Source: Siphonodentalium dalli
Taxonomy: Eukaryota > Mollusca > Scaphopoda > Gadilida > Siphonodentaliidae
Length of the DNA stretch: 64,000 nt
Direction: 5' to 3'
Assembly (NCBI GenBank): GCA_032622095.1
Contig: CP136069.1
Location: forward strand, 50,764,760-50,828,759
Shown here: positions 1-11,601 of the stretch, piece after piece
Position numbering within the stretch: position 1 is the stretch's first letter
How the letters are laid out: each line of letters begins with the position of its first letter
The notes under the pieces: generated by a model
The model's database searches: none
What the model saw: only the letters and a program-made list of their open reading frames with translations
What the model was told of the DNA's origin: nothing
Translations under genes and position numbers: made by a program

Positions 1-148
1 CCACATCATCTCGGTCGCTAGACCATCATAGATATTCAAGTTGAGAGCCTCCCTGGAGGACAATCCTCCTCTAATTTTCTATAGGAAGAATTAGAACATA
101 TTTAAATGAACACGAATCCTTCTCAACTTCTATCATCTTTTAGACTGT

Positions 149-254
149 CATCTGCTCATTTTTCCTGAACACCCCTCCAAATAAATAATAGAACTTTCCA
201 CTGTATTCAATTATAACTGGGTGGGAGAATCCATTTAGTAGAGAAAAGGGTTGA
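149..254. mobile_element. TTAA-4 MITE, right part
   Basis: 'tgaacacccctccaaataaa' through 'gggagaatccatttagtag' to 'aaagggttga', the conserved right third of the family. Confidence 0.6.
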
Positions 255-316
255 ATAATCTGCCACTCTAATGGAGAAATAGAAGTGCTGTGAAATAACT
301 CTAACAATATACATAC

Positions 317-365
317 CCGCGTTGATTTGCACATCAGCATCACCTTGTCAAACAGGAATATATAT
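317..365 (-). CDS. vav: vav exon: PH domain core strands
   Basis: 49 bp, phase 2 in and 0 out, acceptor CTTATTTCAG, donor GTATGT. With the split Arg it encodes RYIFLFDKVMLMCKSTR. R-Y-x-F-L-F-D-K-V is the hallmark PH strand pair of VAV2-type proteins. It is the last vav exon in the window; nothing resembling the next PH exon is visible in the remaining 316 bases, so the gene runs off the left edge. Confidence 0.93.
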
Positions 366-420
366 CTGAAATAAGAGTTTATTCTAATAATCACCCAATT
401 CTGACGTTCAAACTGGACCT

Positions 421-1040
421 TTAACCATTCCATGACTGGAGCTTCCTGAAATTTTGGGAGCCTCGCATATATAAGAGAATACGTTGCCCTAACAATATTT
501 ACCTTGACGTTGTAAGTAGTGATGTACAGTTTTATGGTTTTTCGGTTTTCTTTTGGTTTAAATTCAAAACCAAACCGCAACCGATATATTCTACAAAACC
601 TATTCTTCCGGTTTCGATTAACCGACACCTCTGGTCGCTTTTCCAAGACGTGTGGTTAGTGCGCGCTTTTGTCAGCTGCTATTTACAACAGTGTAGCAGT
701 TTAAATTTGAACATTTGGGTGTCATATGGGTGATAATGCACATACTGCCACATAGACTATGGAAATCGCTGCAAAATGGCTGTAAATATTATGCCATATA
801 TTATACCATCTGCTCTATGCATAAAGTCATTGGTGTATTGTGTAAAACCATAACTGAAACAAAACCCTGATTTTTCTACAAAAACCAAAACAAAACCAAA
901 ACCGAAATGGAATTTCAAAACCGCACATCACTACTTGTAAGCCAGTGCATTCTCTTATATATGCGAGGCTCCCTATGGGAGACTCGCATATATAACAGAA
1001 TGCACTGGCAAAGGATCGTTAATGCATCAGCGTATCTGAG
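421..1040. mobile_element. TTAA-3 MITE, interrupted by a hAT-E element
   Basis: Starts TTAACCATTCCATGACTGGA, followed by the usual 'gcttcctgaaattttg'. The first hairpin is half deleted; the second ('cagtgcattctcttatatat') lies after the insertion at 517-933. The right end is degenerate, so the limit near 1040 is approximate. Confidence 0.68.
517..933. mobile_element. hAT-E non-autonomous element
   Basis: TAGTGATGTACAG to CATCACTA ends, interior rich in 'ttttggtttt'/'aaaaccaaa'. Flanked by gttgtaag (509-516) and cttgtaag (934-941), an 8-bp target duplication with one change, as for hAT transposons. Inserted in TTAA-3. Confidence 0.72.
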
Positions 1041-1312
1041 ACAGGAAAGGATCTAGATAACATTAAAAATATTTCAATATTGAATCAATGATTACAGTCA
1101 CCAATTTTGACAAAAGGGACAAGTGTGAATTTTAGCACCTGCGAATTGAAAATTACAAGTGCATACGGGTGCGAGAGCAATCACTTCCATCTCCTGTGAA
1201 GGACTGATTCTGATTAGTCAGTTAATATCTAATAAATGCATATGTGAATAGTCACTTGATGTCCCCAATTACCTTTATGTAGGCAATGGAGGAAAAAATG
1301 TAAAATACACAC

Positions 1313-1407
1313 CGTAGGTTTTCTTTTTTGCCATCTTTGTGTGACCGCACTTTTAGTTCACCGTCTCGCTGTAGCCTTCCATAATCCTTTAGAGATGTGT
1401 TTTCTGG
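1313..1407 (-). CDS. vav: vav exon: DH-PH linker and first PH strand
   Basis: 95 bp, phase 0 in, phase 2 out, acceptor TTTTATAG, donor GTGTGT. It encodes PENTSLKDYGRLQRDGELKV then RSHKDGKKENL and two bases (CG). Y-G-R-x-x-x-D-G-E-L-K-V matches the VAV segment that enters the PH domain. A stop codon (TAG) that is itself the acceptor lies immediately upstream in frame, fixing the left limit of the coding part. The split codon CG plus A of the next exon gives Arg, as in VAV1/VAV2. Confidence 0.93.
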
Positions 1408-1561
1408 CTATAAAATCAGTAGAGACAGTTATCACTAATGTATTCACAAATTATATTGTACAAGTCAATTCGTGTAATGGATTTGTCATAGAAAATTATG
1501 TTCTGATGTGAAAATAACATATTTAGAAGTCATTATTATTGTACATTAATACTGAACTGTC

Positions 1562-1822
1562 ACCACTTTCATGACGGTAGCTGCGCTGGTGCAGCATTAC
1601 AGATCCTGTGTCAGTGCATTCTCTTATATATGCGAGTCCTCGATAGAGAGCCTTGCATATATAGAGAATGCACTGTCTTACAAGGTCAAGGTAAATATTG
1701 TTAGGCCAATGTATTCTCTAAAAAATGAGAGGCTTCCTATGGTAGACTCGCATATATAAGAGAATGCATTGGGCACAGGTTTTTCACGAAATTTCAGGAA
1801 ACTCCAGTCATGGAAGTGTTAA
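1562..1822. mobile_element. TTAA-3 MITE, degenerate
   Basis: Two imperfect hairpins ('cagtgcattctc...' and 'ccaatgtattctc...') between 'ctttcatgacgg' and 'ccagtcatggaagtgttaa'. The arms have accumulated changes. Confidence 0.7.
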
Positions 1823-1834
1823 TATAAAGGCACA

Positions 1835-1946
1835 TACAGTAATGCCCTAAGTAATGGACTCCTTAACCACAGCAGAATTATGGGTAACTTTTCAGGATTT
1901 AGTCGGAAATATGGCTTGTTGCCATTCATCGGAAAGCATTACTGTA
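1835..1946. mobile_element. TA-1 palindromic MITE, one arm deleted
   Basis: TA-CAGTAATGCCCTAAGTAAT to CATTACTG-TA. The left arm is complete to 'catcggaaag', then jumps directly to the right terminus. TA target duplication and CAGT ends fit the Tc1/mariner group. Confidence 0.7.
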
Positions 1947-2373
1947 TGGTGCTCTCAGTGGGTAAAAGTGAAAAATAAAATCATTTAGAAGAACATGGAA
2001 GAATAGACTTTGTTCTTATTTTTATTATTGAGAACACTCCAGTGACGAGATTTTCACATTTTTAAACGATTGTTAAGTAAACATTACTGTTACAGTGAAA
2101 TTCTTTTAATCCACATTTCAAGACTACAGATAGCTATTTTGTGAATAAAATACAGATAAAACTGAAGACAAGATATATTATTTTGTCTATAAAGGCATAA
2201 TAAAGTGGTAAATTTTTATTGTATAGTTGAAAAACAATTTGCCATGAATGAGGCTGCTAACAAGATATAGTTGTCTTTCTTGGTAAGCATTCGGTATGCT
2301 CTGAACGTTTTCGTGTGGATTTCTGTTCTAAAAATAGCCCTTAAGTGATAAGCAATTCTAAATAAAATTTATA

Positions 2374-2773
2374 TTAACCCTTTACCCAACAGAAGGGCCA
2401 TGTGCCAATGCATTCTCTTATATATGCGAGTCGACCATAGGTCGCCTCGCATATATAAGAGAATGCATTGGCTTAACACATTAAAAATTATAAAATTGTT
2501 AAAGAATGTAAGAAAAAATGATAAAAAGTGTTAAAAAAAGATTTTTTTTAGGCCAATGCATTCTTTTATATATGCGAGGCGACCTATGGTCGACTCGCAT
2601 ATATAAGAGAATGCATTGGCACAGGGCATAACTGTAACCTTCACAATGTGGTCAATGAGCCGGTTCCAATGATATCCATATTTGTATGGTTCTATTGAGA
2701 CAGACCGAAGATATTTTAGGCTGTTGAAGCTTTATTTGGCCGGTTTTGGCCGGTTTGTTGGGTAAAGGGTTAA
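2374..2773 (+). mobile_element. TTAA-1 MITE (piggyBac-like), full copy
   Basis: Bounded by TTAA on both sides with terminal repeat TTAACCCTTTACCCAACA and its inverse at the right end. Inside are two head-to-head 70-bp hairpins (arm GCCAATGCATTCTCTTATAT, loop with GTCGACC) separated by an AT-rich spacer, then an asymmetric part with a repeated GGCCGGTTT near the right end. No coding capacity. The TTAA target and CCC-type end are the marks of the piggyBac superfamily. Confidence 0.85.
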
Positions 2774-3109
2774 GTGATAGAAATTTTCCGGACATGTATC
2801 TAAAATCATATACTCTTAATGCCAAAAAAAATTACTTTATGAATCCAAGATTTATCATTCATATATGTACAAACATAAGCCTGTTTCACGAATTGCGTGA
2901 AAATTTGGGCGGGCAAATTGTTGAGGTGTGTGAACGTCGTCTTAGTTCCATGGGTGAAGTTCAGCTGTTATCGGTGGTAAACAAGTTGATATAGTATCAC
3001 GAAAAGAGTAGAGGAACAGGCTATGAGGGAATATATAAAATAAGGAAGGGATTGGTGACCCAAGGACGGCTATGCTACATGATGCCAATTTCAAAATATC
3101 TTATCGAGA

Positions 3110-3508
3110 TTAACCCTTTACCCAACAGAAGGGCCCTGTGCCAATGCATTCTCTTATATATGCGAGTCGACCATAGGTCGCCTCGCATATATAAGAGAAT
3201 GCATTGGCTTAACACATTAAAAATTATAAAACTGTTGAAGAATGTAAGAAAAAATGGTAAAAAGTGTTAAAAAAGATTTTTTTTAGGCCAATGCATTCTC
3301 TTATATATGCGAGGCAACCTATGGTCGACTCGCATATATAAGAGAATGCATTGGCACAGGGCATAACTGTAACTATCACAATGTGGTCAAGGAACCGGTT
3401 CCAATGATATCCATATTTGTATGGTTTTATTGAGACAGACCCAAGATAATTTAGGCTGTCGAAGCTTTATTTGGCCGGTTTTGGCCGGTTTGTTGGGTAA
3501 AGGGTTAA
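3110..3508 (+). mobile_element. TTAA-1 MITE, full copy
   Basis: Same orientation and nearly the same sequence as 2374-2773, both TTAA ends intact. The two copies lie only 336 bp apart. Confidence 0.85.
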
Positions 3509-3718
3509 ACATGTATCAGATGAAGATACACCGGGAAACTCAATCCAGGATCTGAAAAGTCAAAAGCATTTGAAATGACATCGTATTGAAATACGCACAG
3601 AACTCATGACAAAATTTAAATCTAAATTATAAACAATTCAAGTAAGAATGCTGATGATTGCTGGGTGTCTAAGATATGAACATTAATGAAGTCCCATTAT
3701 GGCTTTCTGAACAGACAG

Positions 3719-3970
3719 AAAACCATTCCATGAAAGTAGCTTCCTGAAATTTTGCAAAAACCCTGGGCCATTAGATTCTCTTATATATGTGAGACTCCCA
3801 TATAAAAGAGATTACATTGGAATAACAATATTACCTTGACCTTGTAAGCCAATGCATTCTTTTAGATATGCAAAGCTCCCTATGGGAGGCTCGCATTTAT
3901 AAGAGAATGCACACTGGCCCAGGATATTTAATGCTGTACCAGGGCATCTCCCGTCATGAAAGGGCTAACG
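3719..3970. mobile_element. TTAA-3 MITE, degenerate
   Basis: From 'accattccatgaaagtagc' to 'cccgtcatgaaagggctaac', with two hairpins, the first shortened. Terminal TTAA sites are no longer intact. Confidence 0.68.
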
Positions 3971-4059
3971 ACATATCAGCCCTGTTAAATAGCAGAACTT
4001 TGCTTATGCTAAAAAAATTGCCTAAGCCAGAAATTTTTCCTGGATCTGCATAGTTGCAT

Positions 4060-5085
4060 GGTCTACACATACAACTTCAGTTTACAATTGAAACTTGGTC
4101 CATTATCATAGCAGACTTTGGTTCAGTGTGGTTTAAAATTGCTGATTATCAAGATAATCCTTGTTATCACAGTGGTCCTTAGCATTCAACAATTCAACAA
4201 TGAAGTTTTGCCATCTGCAGATTTCCAGCGAGATATTAAGACAATTTCTCCAGCAATTTGTTTCAAATTTGCACAAAACATCGGCAGGCTCTGAAATTTG
4301 CCTCGGCTAAAAAATAGCAGACAAAATTTCTTTTTGCCTTGGCGTTTGCCACGGCTTAGCTGATATTCGACGTTAATTAACAGAGCTGCATATGGACGAC
4401 TTATTTCAGTGAATAAATATGAGAAGTTAGAACCCATATAGAATATACCCATAGTAGATGAGAGTACCAAAGTTTTACTAAGATTGGAATAGTGGTTTTA
4501 TCCACAAGCCTTTTGACGAGTGGTTAAAACTACAATACCACGAGTGGTGAAAATTTGGTACGCTCTGCTACGATGGGTTTATTTAATTTATGCCATAATT
4601 ATAATTTTTTATTTGTTCAGCGAACTACTCTACTATTAACTTTTAATGTGTATCCTCACCGAGAGACACAAACACGACGCTATTAAAAAGAATGTGAGTA
4701 ACAAGTAGTGATGCAGTTATATGTCAAGACGTCTGTTTCTAAGCCATCAGTCACTTGATATTCACATTCATGTTTCCTAGTTCGTATAACACTAGCAAGC
4801 TACATTTGATTGAAATGCAGGCAATTTTCCTCATATTTAATTTATATCATGACAACTTCCAATTTTAAATGAATGTATTAACTGAAGAATTATTTTGCTA
4901 ACTACGATGTACTTCTACTATGGGGATAGATATTTAACCCATGAAATAATGTTGAATATTTACACCCATAGTAGGAATTTATACCCACAATAGGGTGTAA
5001 AGCTGAAATTTACAAAATAGATGTTATACACCCACACTAATATGGGCATGAATAAACTTTTTTCCACTGGAAGAATATAAATATC
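4060..5085. other. vav intron sequence without recognised features
   Basis: AT-rich. The only patterns seen are weak repeats of 'tttacacccatagtagg' type around 4960-5050. No gene recognised. Confidence 0.5.
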
Positions 5086-5089
5086 AGTC

Positions 5090-6175
5090 ATGAAAGTGAA
5101 TCTCAACTTGGAGAGAGAGGATAGTCTCATACATTACAATCAATGGAGCGATAAGGAATGCGAACAGTTGAATTCTTTAACCCTTTACCCAACAAACCGG
5201 CCAAAACCGGCCAAATAAAGCTTCAACAGCCTAAAATATCTTCGGTCTGTCTCAATAGAACCATACAAATATGGATATCATTGGAACCGACTCCTTGACC
5301 ACATTGTGATAGTTACAGTTATGCCATGTGCCAATGCATTCTCTTATATATGCGAGTCGACCATAGGTCGCCTCGCATATATAAGAGAATGCATTGGCCT
5401 AAAAAAAATCTTTTTTTAACACTTTTTACCATTTTTTCAGACATTCTTTAACAATTTGATAATTTTTAATGTGTTAAGCCAATGCATTCTCTTATATATG
5501 CGAGGCGACCTATGGTCGACTCGCATATATAAGAGAATGCATTGGCACAGGGCCCTTCTGTTGGGTAAAGGGTTGAGCAATATAAGAGGTCATCCCGAAG
5601 ATACAAATGAAGTTTGGGATGAATCAGATGAAAAATGTTGGCTGTATGTCATGCCAAAGAATTAAGTCATGCAAAGAGTAAAATCCAAGATGGCTGCCAG
5701 TGGCCTTGTTTAAAAAAAAAACTAAAATTATTAAAGTTTGATAGCTCTCATCTAAGTTCACCCCAAACATCCATATGAAGTTTGGTATCAATTGGATGGA
5801 AGATTTTGGTTGCAGGCGTGCCGAAGGATTTAGTCATGCAAAGAATAAAAACCAAGATGGCTGCTGGCGGCCATGTTTTTCATTGAAAATCGTTCAAATT
5901 CGACAGCTCCCATTTAGAGGTCATCCTAAACATTTCTATAAATTTTCAAAATAATTCATCCTTAAATGTGGGCTACAGGGTGTGCCGATGGAATAAGATC
6001 TGAAATTCAAATGGCAGCTGCCGGCAATGTTTTTCAACAAAATTCCGAAAAAGTTTATAGCTCCAATCTAGAAGTCACCCCAAAGATCCATATAAAGTTT
6101 GGTGATAATCAGATGAGGAATGTGGCCTGCAGGATGTGCCAAAGGACATTGTTGATGGACTGACAGATGCCAACC
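5090..6175. repeat. Dispersed repeat I, internally repetitive, with TTAA-1 inside
   Basis: After a TTAA-1 insertion (5177-5576) it shows four degenerate tandem modules of about 160 bp, each with 'catatgaagtttggtatcaa'-like and 'aagatggctgccagtggcca'-like phrases. Reduced copy at 13330-13690. Confidence 0.6.
5177..5576 (-). mobile_element. TTAA-1 MITE, full copy, inverted
   Basis: Left TTAA intact, right end mutated to TTGA. Both hairpins and the GGCCGG end are present. Confidence 0.83.
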
Positions 6176-6305
6176 CATGGCCATACAGTTCTACATGAGT
6201 TATTTGTGTCTAATTTCCCATTGATTTGTGGGCATTTAATTTAATTAAAATCAAATTTGGCCTGTTGCAAAAAATATACATGAAAACAGGTCACATGACC
6301 TCCAT

Positions 6306-6409
6306 TTAACCCTTTCAGTGCCAAGTCCGATTTTTGTATCAACCCATATTTCCTTGATCATGGAAATATGGATTAATACAAAAATCGGACTTGGCACTGA
6401 AAGGGTTAA
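6306..6409. mobile_element. TTAA-2 MITE, hairpin-free 104-bp palindrome
   Basis: TTAACCCTTTCAGTGCCAAG at the left and its inverse at the right. The whole element is one near-perfect palindrome centred on 'ttgatcatgg'. It has no internal 70-bp hairpin module. Confidence 0.82.
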
Positions 6410-6569
6410 AAGAAACCCTCTCATATTTGAGTTGATTTTGAACCAATTTTGTTATAATTGACCTTTCATTGTAATAATAAGGGTTTCATGTACTGTATAC
6501 AATGGTCAGTAGTCCCAGAGGGCCTGTGATTTTTTGACACAAAAACTTGAGACTGAGCTTACCCATACT

Positions 6570-6854
6570 TTAACCCTTTGAGTGCCAGGTCCGATTTTTG
6601 TATCAACCCATATACCCTGTGCCAATGCATTCTCTTATATATGCGAGTCGACCATAGGTCGCCTCGCATATATAAGACAATGCATTGGCCTAACAATTTT
6701 TCATCATTTGTTATTATTTTTTACAATGTTTTACAATTTTAATAATTTTTTAAAAATCTAAAAACAAAAAAAAACAATTATTTTTTTTTAGGGCCGATTT
6801 TACAGACCGTAAATTAGGGCCGATGAGATCGGCCCCTGGCACTGAAAGGGTTAA
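6570..6854 (+). mobile_element. TTAA-2 MITE with hairpin module
   Basis: TTAACCCTTTGAGTGCCAGG to CCTGGCACTGAAAGGGTTAA. One 70-bp hairpin of the TTAA-1 type (loop GTCGACC) follows 'ataccctgtg', then a poly-A/T tract and a GGGCCGAT motif. Confidence 0.82.
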
Positions 6855-7106
6855 AAATCTCAGTTTGGAACATACATTGTAGTGCTATTATAAATCTAAC
6901 ATCATATTGTACATGAATCATGATGAACACTACTTTATTGGATACAAATAAGTTTGCTTGTGTTTTATTAGATAATAATAATATTAAAATAAATATTTAA
7001 AATAAGACATCAAGATCATCTTATATATTGTAATACATCGTTTTGTGAAATACAATTGGATAAATGAGTTTGCCAGAGGAATTAGCTGAAGTAATGCTAT
7101 TTATAT

Positions 7107-7507
7107 TTAACCCTTTACCCAACAGAAGGGCCCTGTGCCAATGCATTCTCTTATATATGCGAGTCGACCATAGGTCGCCTCGCATATATAAGAGAATGCA
7201 TTGGCTTAACACATTAAAAATTATAAAATTGTTAAAGATTGTAAGAACAAATGGTAAAAAGTGTTAATTTTTTTTTTTTTTTTAGGCCAATGCATTCTCT
7301 TATATATGCGAGGCGACCTATGGTTGACTCGCATATATAAGAGAATGCATTGGCACAGGGTATAACTGTAACTATCACAATGTGGTCAAGGAGCCGGTTC
7401 CAATGATATCCATATTTGTATGGTTCTATTGAGACAGACCCAAGATATTTTAGGCTGTTGAAGCTTTATTTGGCCGGTTTTGGCCGGTTTGTTGGGTAAA
7501 GGGTTAA
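7107..7507 (+). mobile_element. TTAA-1 MITE, full copy
   Basis: Intact TTAA at both ends. The spacer poly-A/T tract is expanded and one hairpin loop carries GGTTGAC instead of GGTCGAC. Confidence 0.84.
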
Positions 7508-7537
7508 GACCCTAATTATGACAGGTCTTATAAAAAC

Positions 7538-7640
7538 AGACCCGTGAGCTGCAGCTAAACAGATATCACACCTCACTGGAGGATGGCGTAGACCCGTGAG
7601 CTGCAGCTAAACAGATATCACACCTCACTGGAGGATGGGC
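7538..7640 (+). repeat. 51-bp direct duplication
   Basis: 'gacccgtgagctgcagctaa' through 'cctcactggaggatgg' occurs twice back to back, nearly identical. Confidence 0.88.
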
Positions 7641-8132
7641 TTATTGTTGATTTTTTAGGGAGCAAAAACTTAAGACTGGGTTTATCCTCGGTGATGGACT
7701 ACTGATGGTTGTATACAGTATTAAAACAACGAAAATTCACAAAATAAAGCAATTTCAAGCAACATTATAATATATAATATTTAAATAATATATGATGTAT
7801 GGCTAAATATTAATTTATTAATGGTAATCAGGCAGTATCTTAAGGTAACGACAATCCAGATTTACATCTCCAGAACTCACATTCAAATCCAATTTCTCGG
7901 AGAAATCCCCAGTGACCTAACAAAACTTTTCCGAATATGGAATGCATGTTTGGCCGCAGTTTTCTATTTAAAATTAGTCTCTCGAACAAGCTACGCGTTA
8001 TAGAGTCTACTATTTTTTAGACTACCGCGGCTATAAATAGCTTCTGCATGAAATCCCTCAGAATGACGTCACAGCGCACAAATACTTTTATAATTGACAG
8101 ATATCTCCTTTCGGTTTCCTTTTTCTGGAATA

Positions 8133-8244
8133 ACACTGAGAGCTTTCCGATGAATGGCAACAAGCCATATTTCCGATTAAATCCTGAAAAATTACCCATA
8201 ATTCTGCTGTGGTTAAGGAGTCGATTATTTAGGGCATTACTGTA
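8133..8244. mobile_element. TA-1 MITE, right arm only
   Basis: 'gagagctttccgatgaatgg' to 'ggcattactgta'. The left arm is absent. Confidence 0.7.
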
Positions 8245-9726
8245 GCTTGTTCGAGAGTGTAATTTTAATTGATTGATTGGGATTTAAAGTCGCTTTCAGC
8301 AACTAAGGCCATATCACGACATTGCCAGTTTTAGTGGTGGAGGAAATCCACACACATATGGCTAATCTAATAGTGATTTCAAGGGCTGATAAACTCGTCG
8401 ACCATGTGTAGCAAATGACGGGCCATAAGCAAGTAACTGGCAACTCTACCAGATAACGATTTTGAGTTACAAAATCCACGATAGAAACATGTGGATTAGA
8501 ACCCTTATCGCCAGCGCTGGAGGACAAAATGGCTTGGAGATGTACCCCTAACCGATTGAGTCACTGAGTCACCGACGCCCCTAATTTTAATTAGAACTGA
8601 GTGTGGTTGGACCATTCTGTTATATAACAATCACTGGACGGGTATTCCGTAATAGAAACGTGGTTTTAATGGGACACCCAGAGGTGGTAATCTGGAACAT
8701 TAATTCCTTTGGCTTTTTAGTGACACTGAAAAACAGGACACATAATCTAAAGGAAGTGTATCAATTTATGGTGCCGTAAATATTGCCACAGATATTAAAT
8801 TTACGCCATAACACACCATAATCCTAGCTATTATGACATCTGCGCTTTTGATTTTGTTGCAATGGTGGGAGCGCTTTAACAGCAAGGTTGCTTTTAAATA
8901 AAACTTTTAAGAGACATTTCAGCTAATCGCATGCCAGATGAACACAATCTGGGGGTATAATATGGGGGTTTCGGAATCTGACAAGGTGTGGGTGAGTAGA
9001 GACAGTGAATGGTCTGTTATAAGATAGTAACATATCAAACATATGCATTGTGGTTCAGAAAATAGTTGTTTTCTTCTATCTTTTCCTTTTTCCCATTCTT
9101 TTTTTCTCATTATTCTGAGTATGTCATTTATTACAGCGTATATTACGGCATATATTTGAGACTCCTGGCTATATTACGGAACTGTAAACAGAGCCACAGC
9201 CTAATAATAATGATCATACAAAATAGGTAAACAATGAATTCTAACTAACTACGATTGAAAAAGGGGAGGGTAAATTTCATTATTTGGAGGTATCAATATA
9301 ATTGTTGTTACTATGAATTCACTAGATATACACATGAACCAGCAGCCAAATTAGTCGTCAAACTAGGGTTAGCCTCATAACTTTCTGTTCACAGGTTAGA
9401 AATATAGAAGACGGAAGCTCATGTTATAATTTTGCCAATCGTTTGAAAACTAACTTTGTTTGTCCTCCGATTGATCTTTGTGGGAAGAAACTGTATCAGA
9501 AATAATAAGAAATCCAGATTCAAAAACAAATATATTAGGTGTATTTTGGAGCGCAAACCGCCACGTGGATTTAAATGGATTACCACATTAAATACACATT
9601 GGAATGGTCTGTTCTTCATTTGGTGGGATTTTCACCCCTTTAAATGAATTAATATGAATAACATAACTCGGATTTGGACCAATATAAATAAATTACTAGA
9701 TTCTCATCAAATTTTTTTGAAAAATT
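8245..9726. other. vav intron sequence without recognised features
   Basis: No exon, palindrome or known repeat seen on either strand. The missing vav microexon (see findings) could lie here or elsewhere in 1.4-11.6 kb. Confidence 0.5.
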
Positions 9727-9749
9727 GGGGGGGGGGGGGGAGGGGGGGG
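9727..9749 (+). repeat. poly-G tract
   Basis: A run of G interrupted by a single A. Confidence 0.95.
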
Positions 9750-9780
9750 CTAATTTTATTGTTGTTTATATATTATATTC

Positions 9781-10045
9781 TTAACCCTTTCTATACTAAA
9801 AACTCTTTAATGAGTAGTTCACTTTGGAAATATCCAGATGATATGTTCAACAAACACCCATAGGCCATTTGTTGAACTTATTAACTGAACATTTCTCACC
9901 AATGAAAATGAATCCTTCTGAATTTGCATTATCCTTTGGTCTGTCTGTCTGTCATCTGATCATTTTCTGTAAGCACTTCTCCAGTTAAATAATAGACTCT
10001 TCCGATGTATATTTCTAAATGGTCATGTTCAGTTCTATTCAATAC
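9781..10045. mobile_element. TTAA-4 MITE, broken by the element at 10046
   Basis: TTAACCCTTTCTATACTAAA start, the palindromic 'gttcaacaaacacccatagg' centre, then 'tctgtctgtctgtcatctga' and the start of the right part. The right terminal repeat is not found beyond the 10046-10487 insertion. Confidence 0.65.
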
Positions 10046-10487
10046 CATGGGGGGAGAACTGCGACGTGAGGATCGGTGGCATTCCGATAAAGAGACGGTG
10101 GAAATCCGATAAACGAGACGGTTTGCTTTCGGCGACAAACGAGATTTTCTTCGTGTTTGGGCATTCAAACCAGGTTTCATATCATCATATAGTTATTTTA
10201 GTTACTAATATCCATCAAAATCTAGACGCTACAGTGAGTAAAACCAATAGAATCGCCGTTTAGAAGTCACGCGACGGTTCGTTTTCCGATAAAAAATGAA
10301 CCGCCGCGTGTCTTTTATCGGAAAACGAACTGTCGCGTGACTTTTAAATGGCTATTCTCTTGAAAATCTCGTTTGTCGCCGAAAGCGAACCGTCTCGTTT
10401 ATCGGATTTCCACCGTCTCTTTATCGGAATTCCACCGTCTCTTTATCGGAATGCCACCGATCCTCATGTCGCAGTTTTACCCCCGTG
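10046..10487. mobile_element. 442-bp palindromic DNA transposon with 5-bp target duplication
   Basis: Left end CATGGGGGGAGAACTGCGAC, right end inverse CACGGGGGTAAAACTGCGAC, flanked by aatac at 10041-10045 and 10488-10492. Long terminal repeats contain 'ccgataaagagacggtgg' motifs; the right side has one tandemly duplicated block ('ccaccgtctctttatcgga'). A second palindrome lies in the middle ('aagtcacgcgacggttcgtt'). No coding capacity. The superfamily is unclear; 5-bp duplication with CAC-type ends recalls Transib, weakly. Confidence 0.7.
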
Positions 10488-10590
10488 AATACAAGGTGAT
10501 TTAAATTGCCCCATTTGATTGTAATAGACTGATTAATGGATCATTGCCTTTTTACCTTGGAGGTTAAGGCATGATGGAGAAAATAAGTTC

Positions 10591-10607
10591 GGGGGGGGGG
10601 GGGGGGG
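10591..10607 (+). repeat. poly-G tract
   Basis: Seventeen G in a row. Confidence 0.95.
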
Positions 10608-11278
10608 ATGAGAATTAAGCATATTTTTTATATTTGCCTTAGTTATCAAAACATTATCGAACATAATTTATTCAGAATCAAAGAAATATGAAATATATTT
10701 ATAGATTAGAAAGACACAGCGATTCAGAATGTGGATTGGACGTTATGCCAGAAGCCTATTTCATATATTGTACCCATCTTTTTTTAAATATTGGCATCTC
10801 TATCATCCATAGAAAATACAAAATGTTACTAACATATCACTATAAACCTACTAATATCTAGAATGTTCTGAAGTTCTAACATTAAATCACGAAGGAATTG
10901 ACATCTTTGACAACATTTTACTAATCATGTCTACAACACCCATAGATAAAGAAGAAGCAATATATTAATAATACATACCATTTGAAGATCAACAATGCTG
11001 AAAATTAAATAAAAGTGATTCATGATTTACACATGGCACAATGTGATGACAGCAATGCTGAGATAATGTGTGGGTTGAGTTACATGCATGTCAAGTAGGG
11101 TCATAACCAGATCTGGCACGTCAACAAGTGATTACTCCCAAGTGGCATACCCCCTTGATTGGTACCCGGACTATAAACCTTGCCACTGCTCTGCTTTGGG
11201 TGTTGTTATTATAGACGGGTATGGACCAACGCCATCACTGATCATCGGTCGGAATTATGACCGGAACTAAAAACTGGG

Positions 11279-11580
11279 ACACGGCTAAATACGCCTGTTT
11301 GATGGCCCATAACATTTTTTTATAAAAAATAGTAAATTCTAGGTCGACAAAGGGTCGTGTCTCATGCAAAAAAAAAACCCATATTCGAACTTGACCTACA
11401 TATTTTGGTAGAAAACAAACATATGCAAAAAATTATTATACCGAGCCCATATTCAAACTTGCCCTGTATTGTTGGCTTAGAAACACACATACCAACTTTG
11501 GTTCCAAACAAATAATCCAAACTAGAGTTATTGGTTGCAAACCAAGATGTTAACAGATGGACAGACGAACTGATAACATA
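11279..11580 (+). repeat. Dispersed repeat K relative, partial
   Basis: 'cccatattcgaacttgacct' and 'ttggttgcaaaccaagatgt' with 'gatggacagacgaactg'; similar to 35330-35460. It ends about 20 bp from the vav exon at 11602. Confidence 0.5.
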
Positions 11581-11601
11581 ATATAACTGATAATTTCCTA
11601 C

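Noticed and set aside
140-646. 168-codon minus-strand frame as one gene
   Set aside because: Only residues from 317-365 are vav PH exon; the rest is hAT-E, TTAA-3 and TTAA-4 sequence read through.
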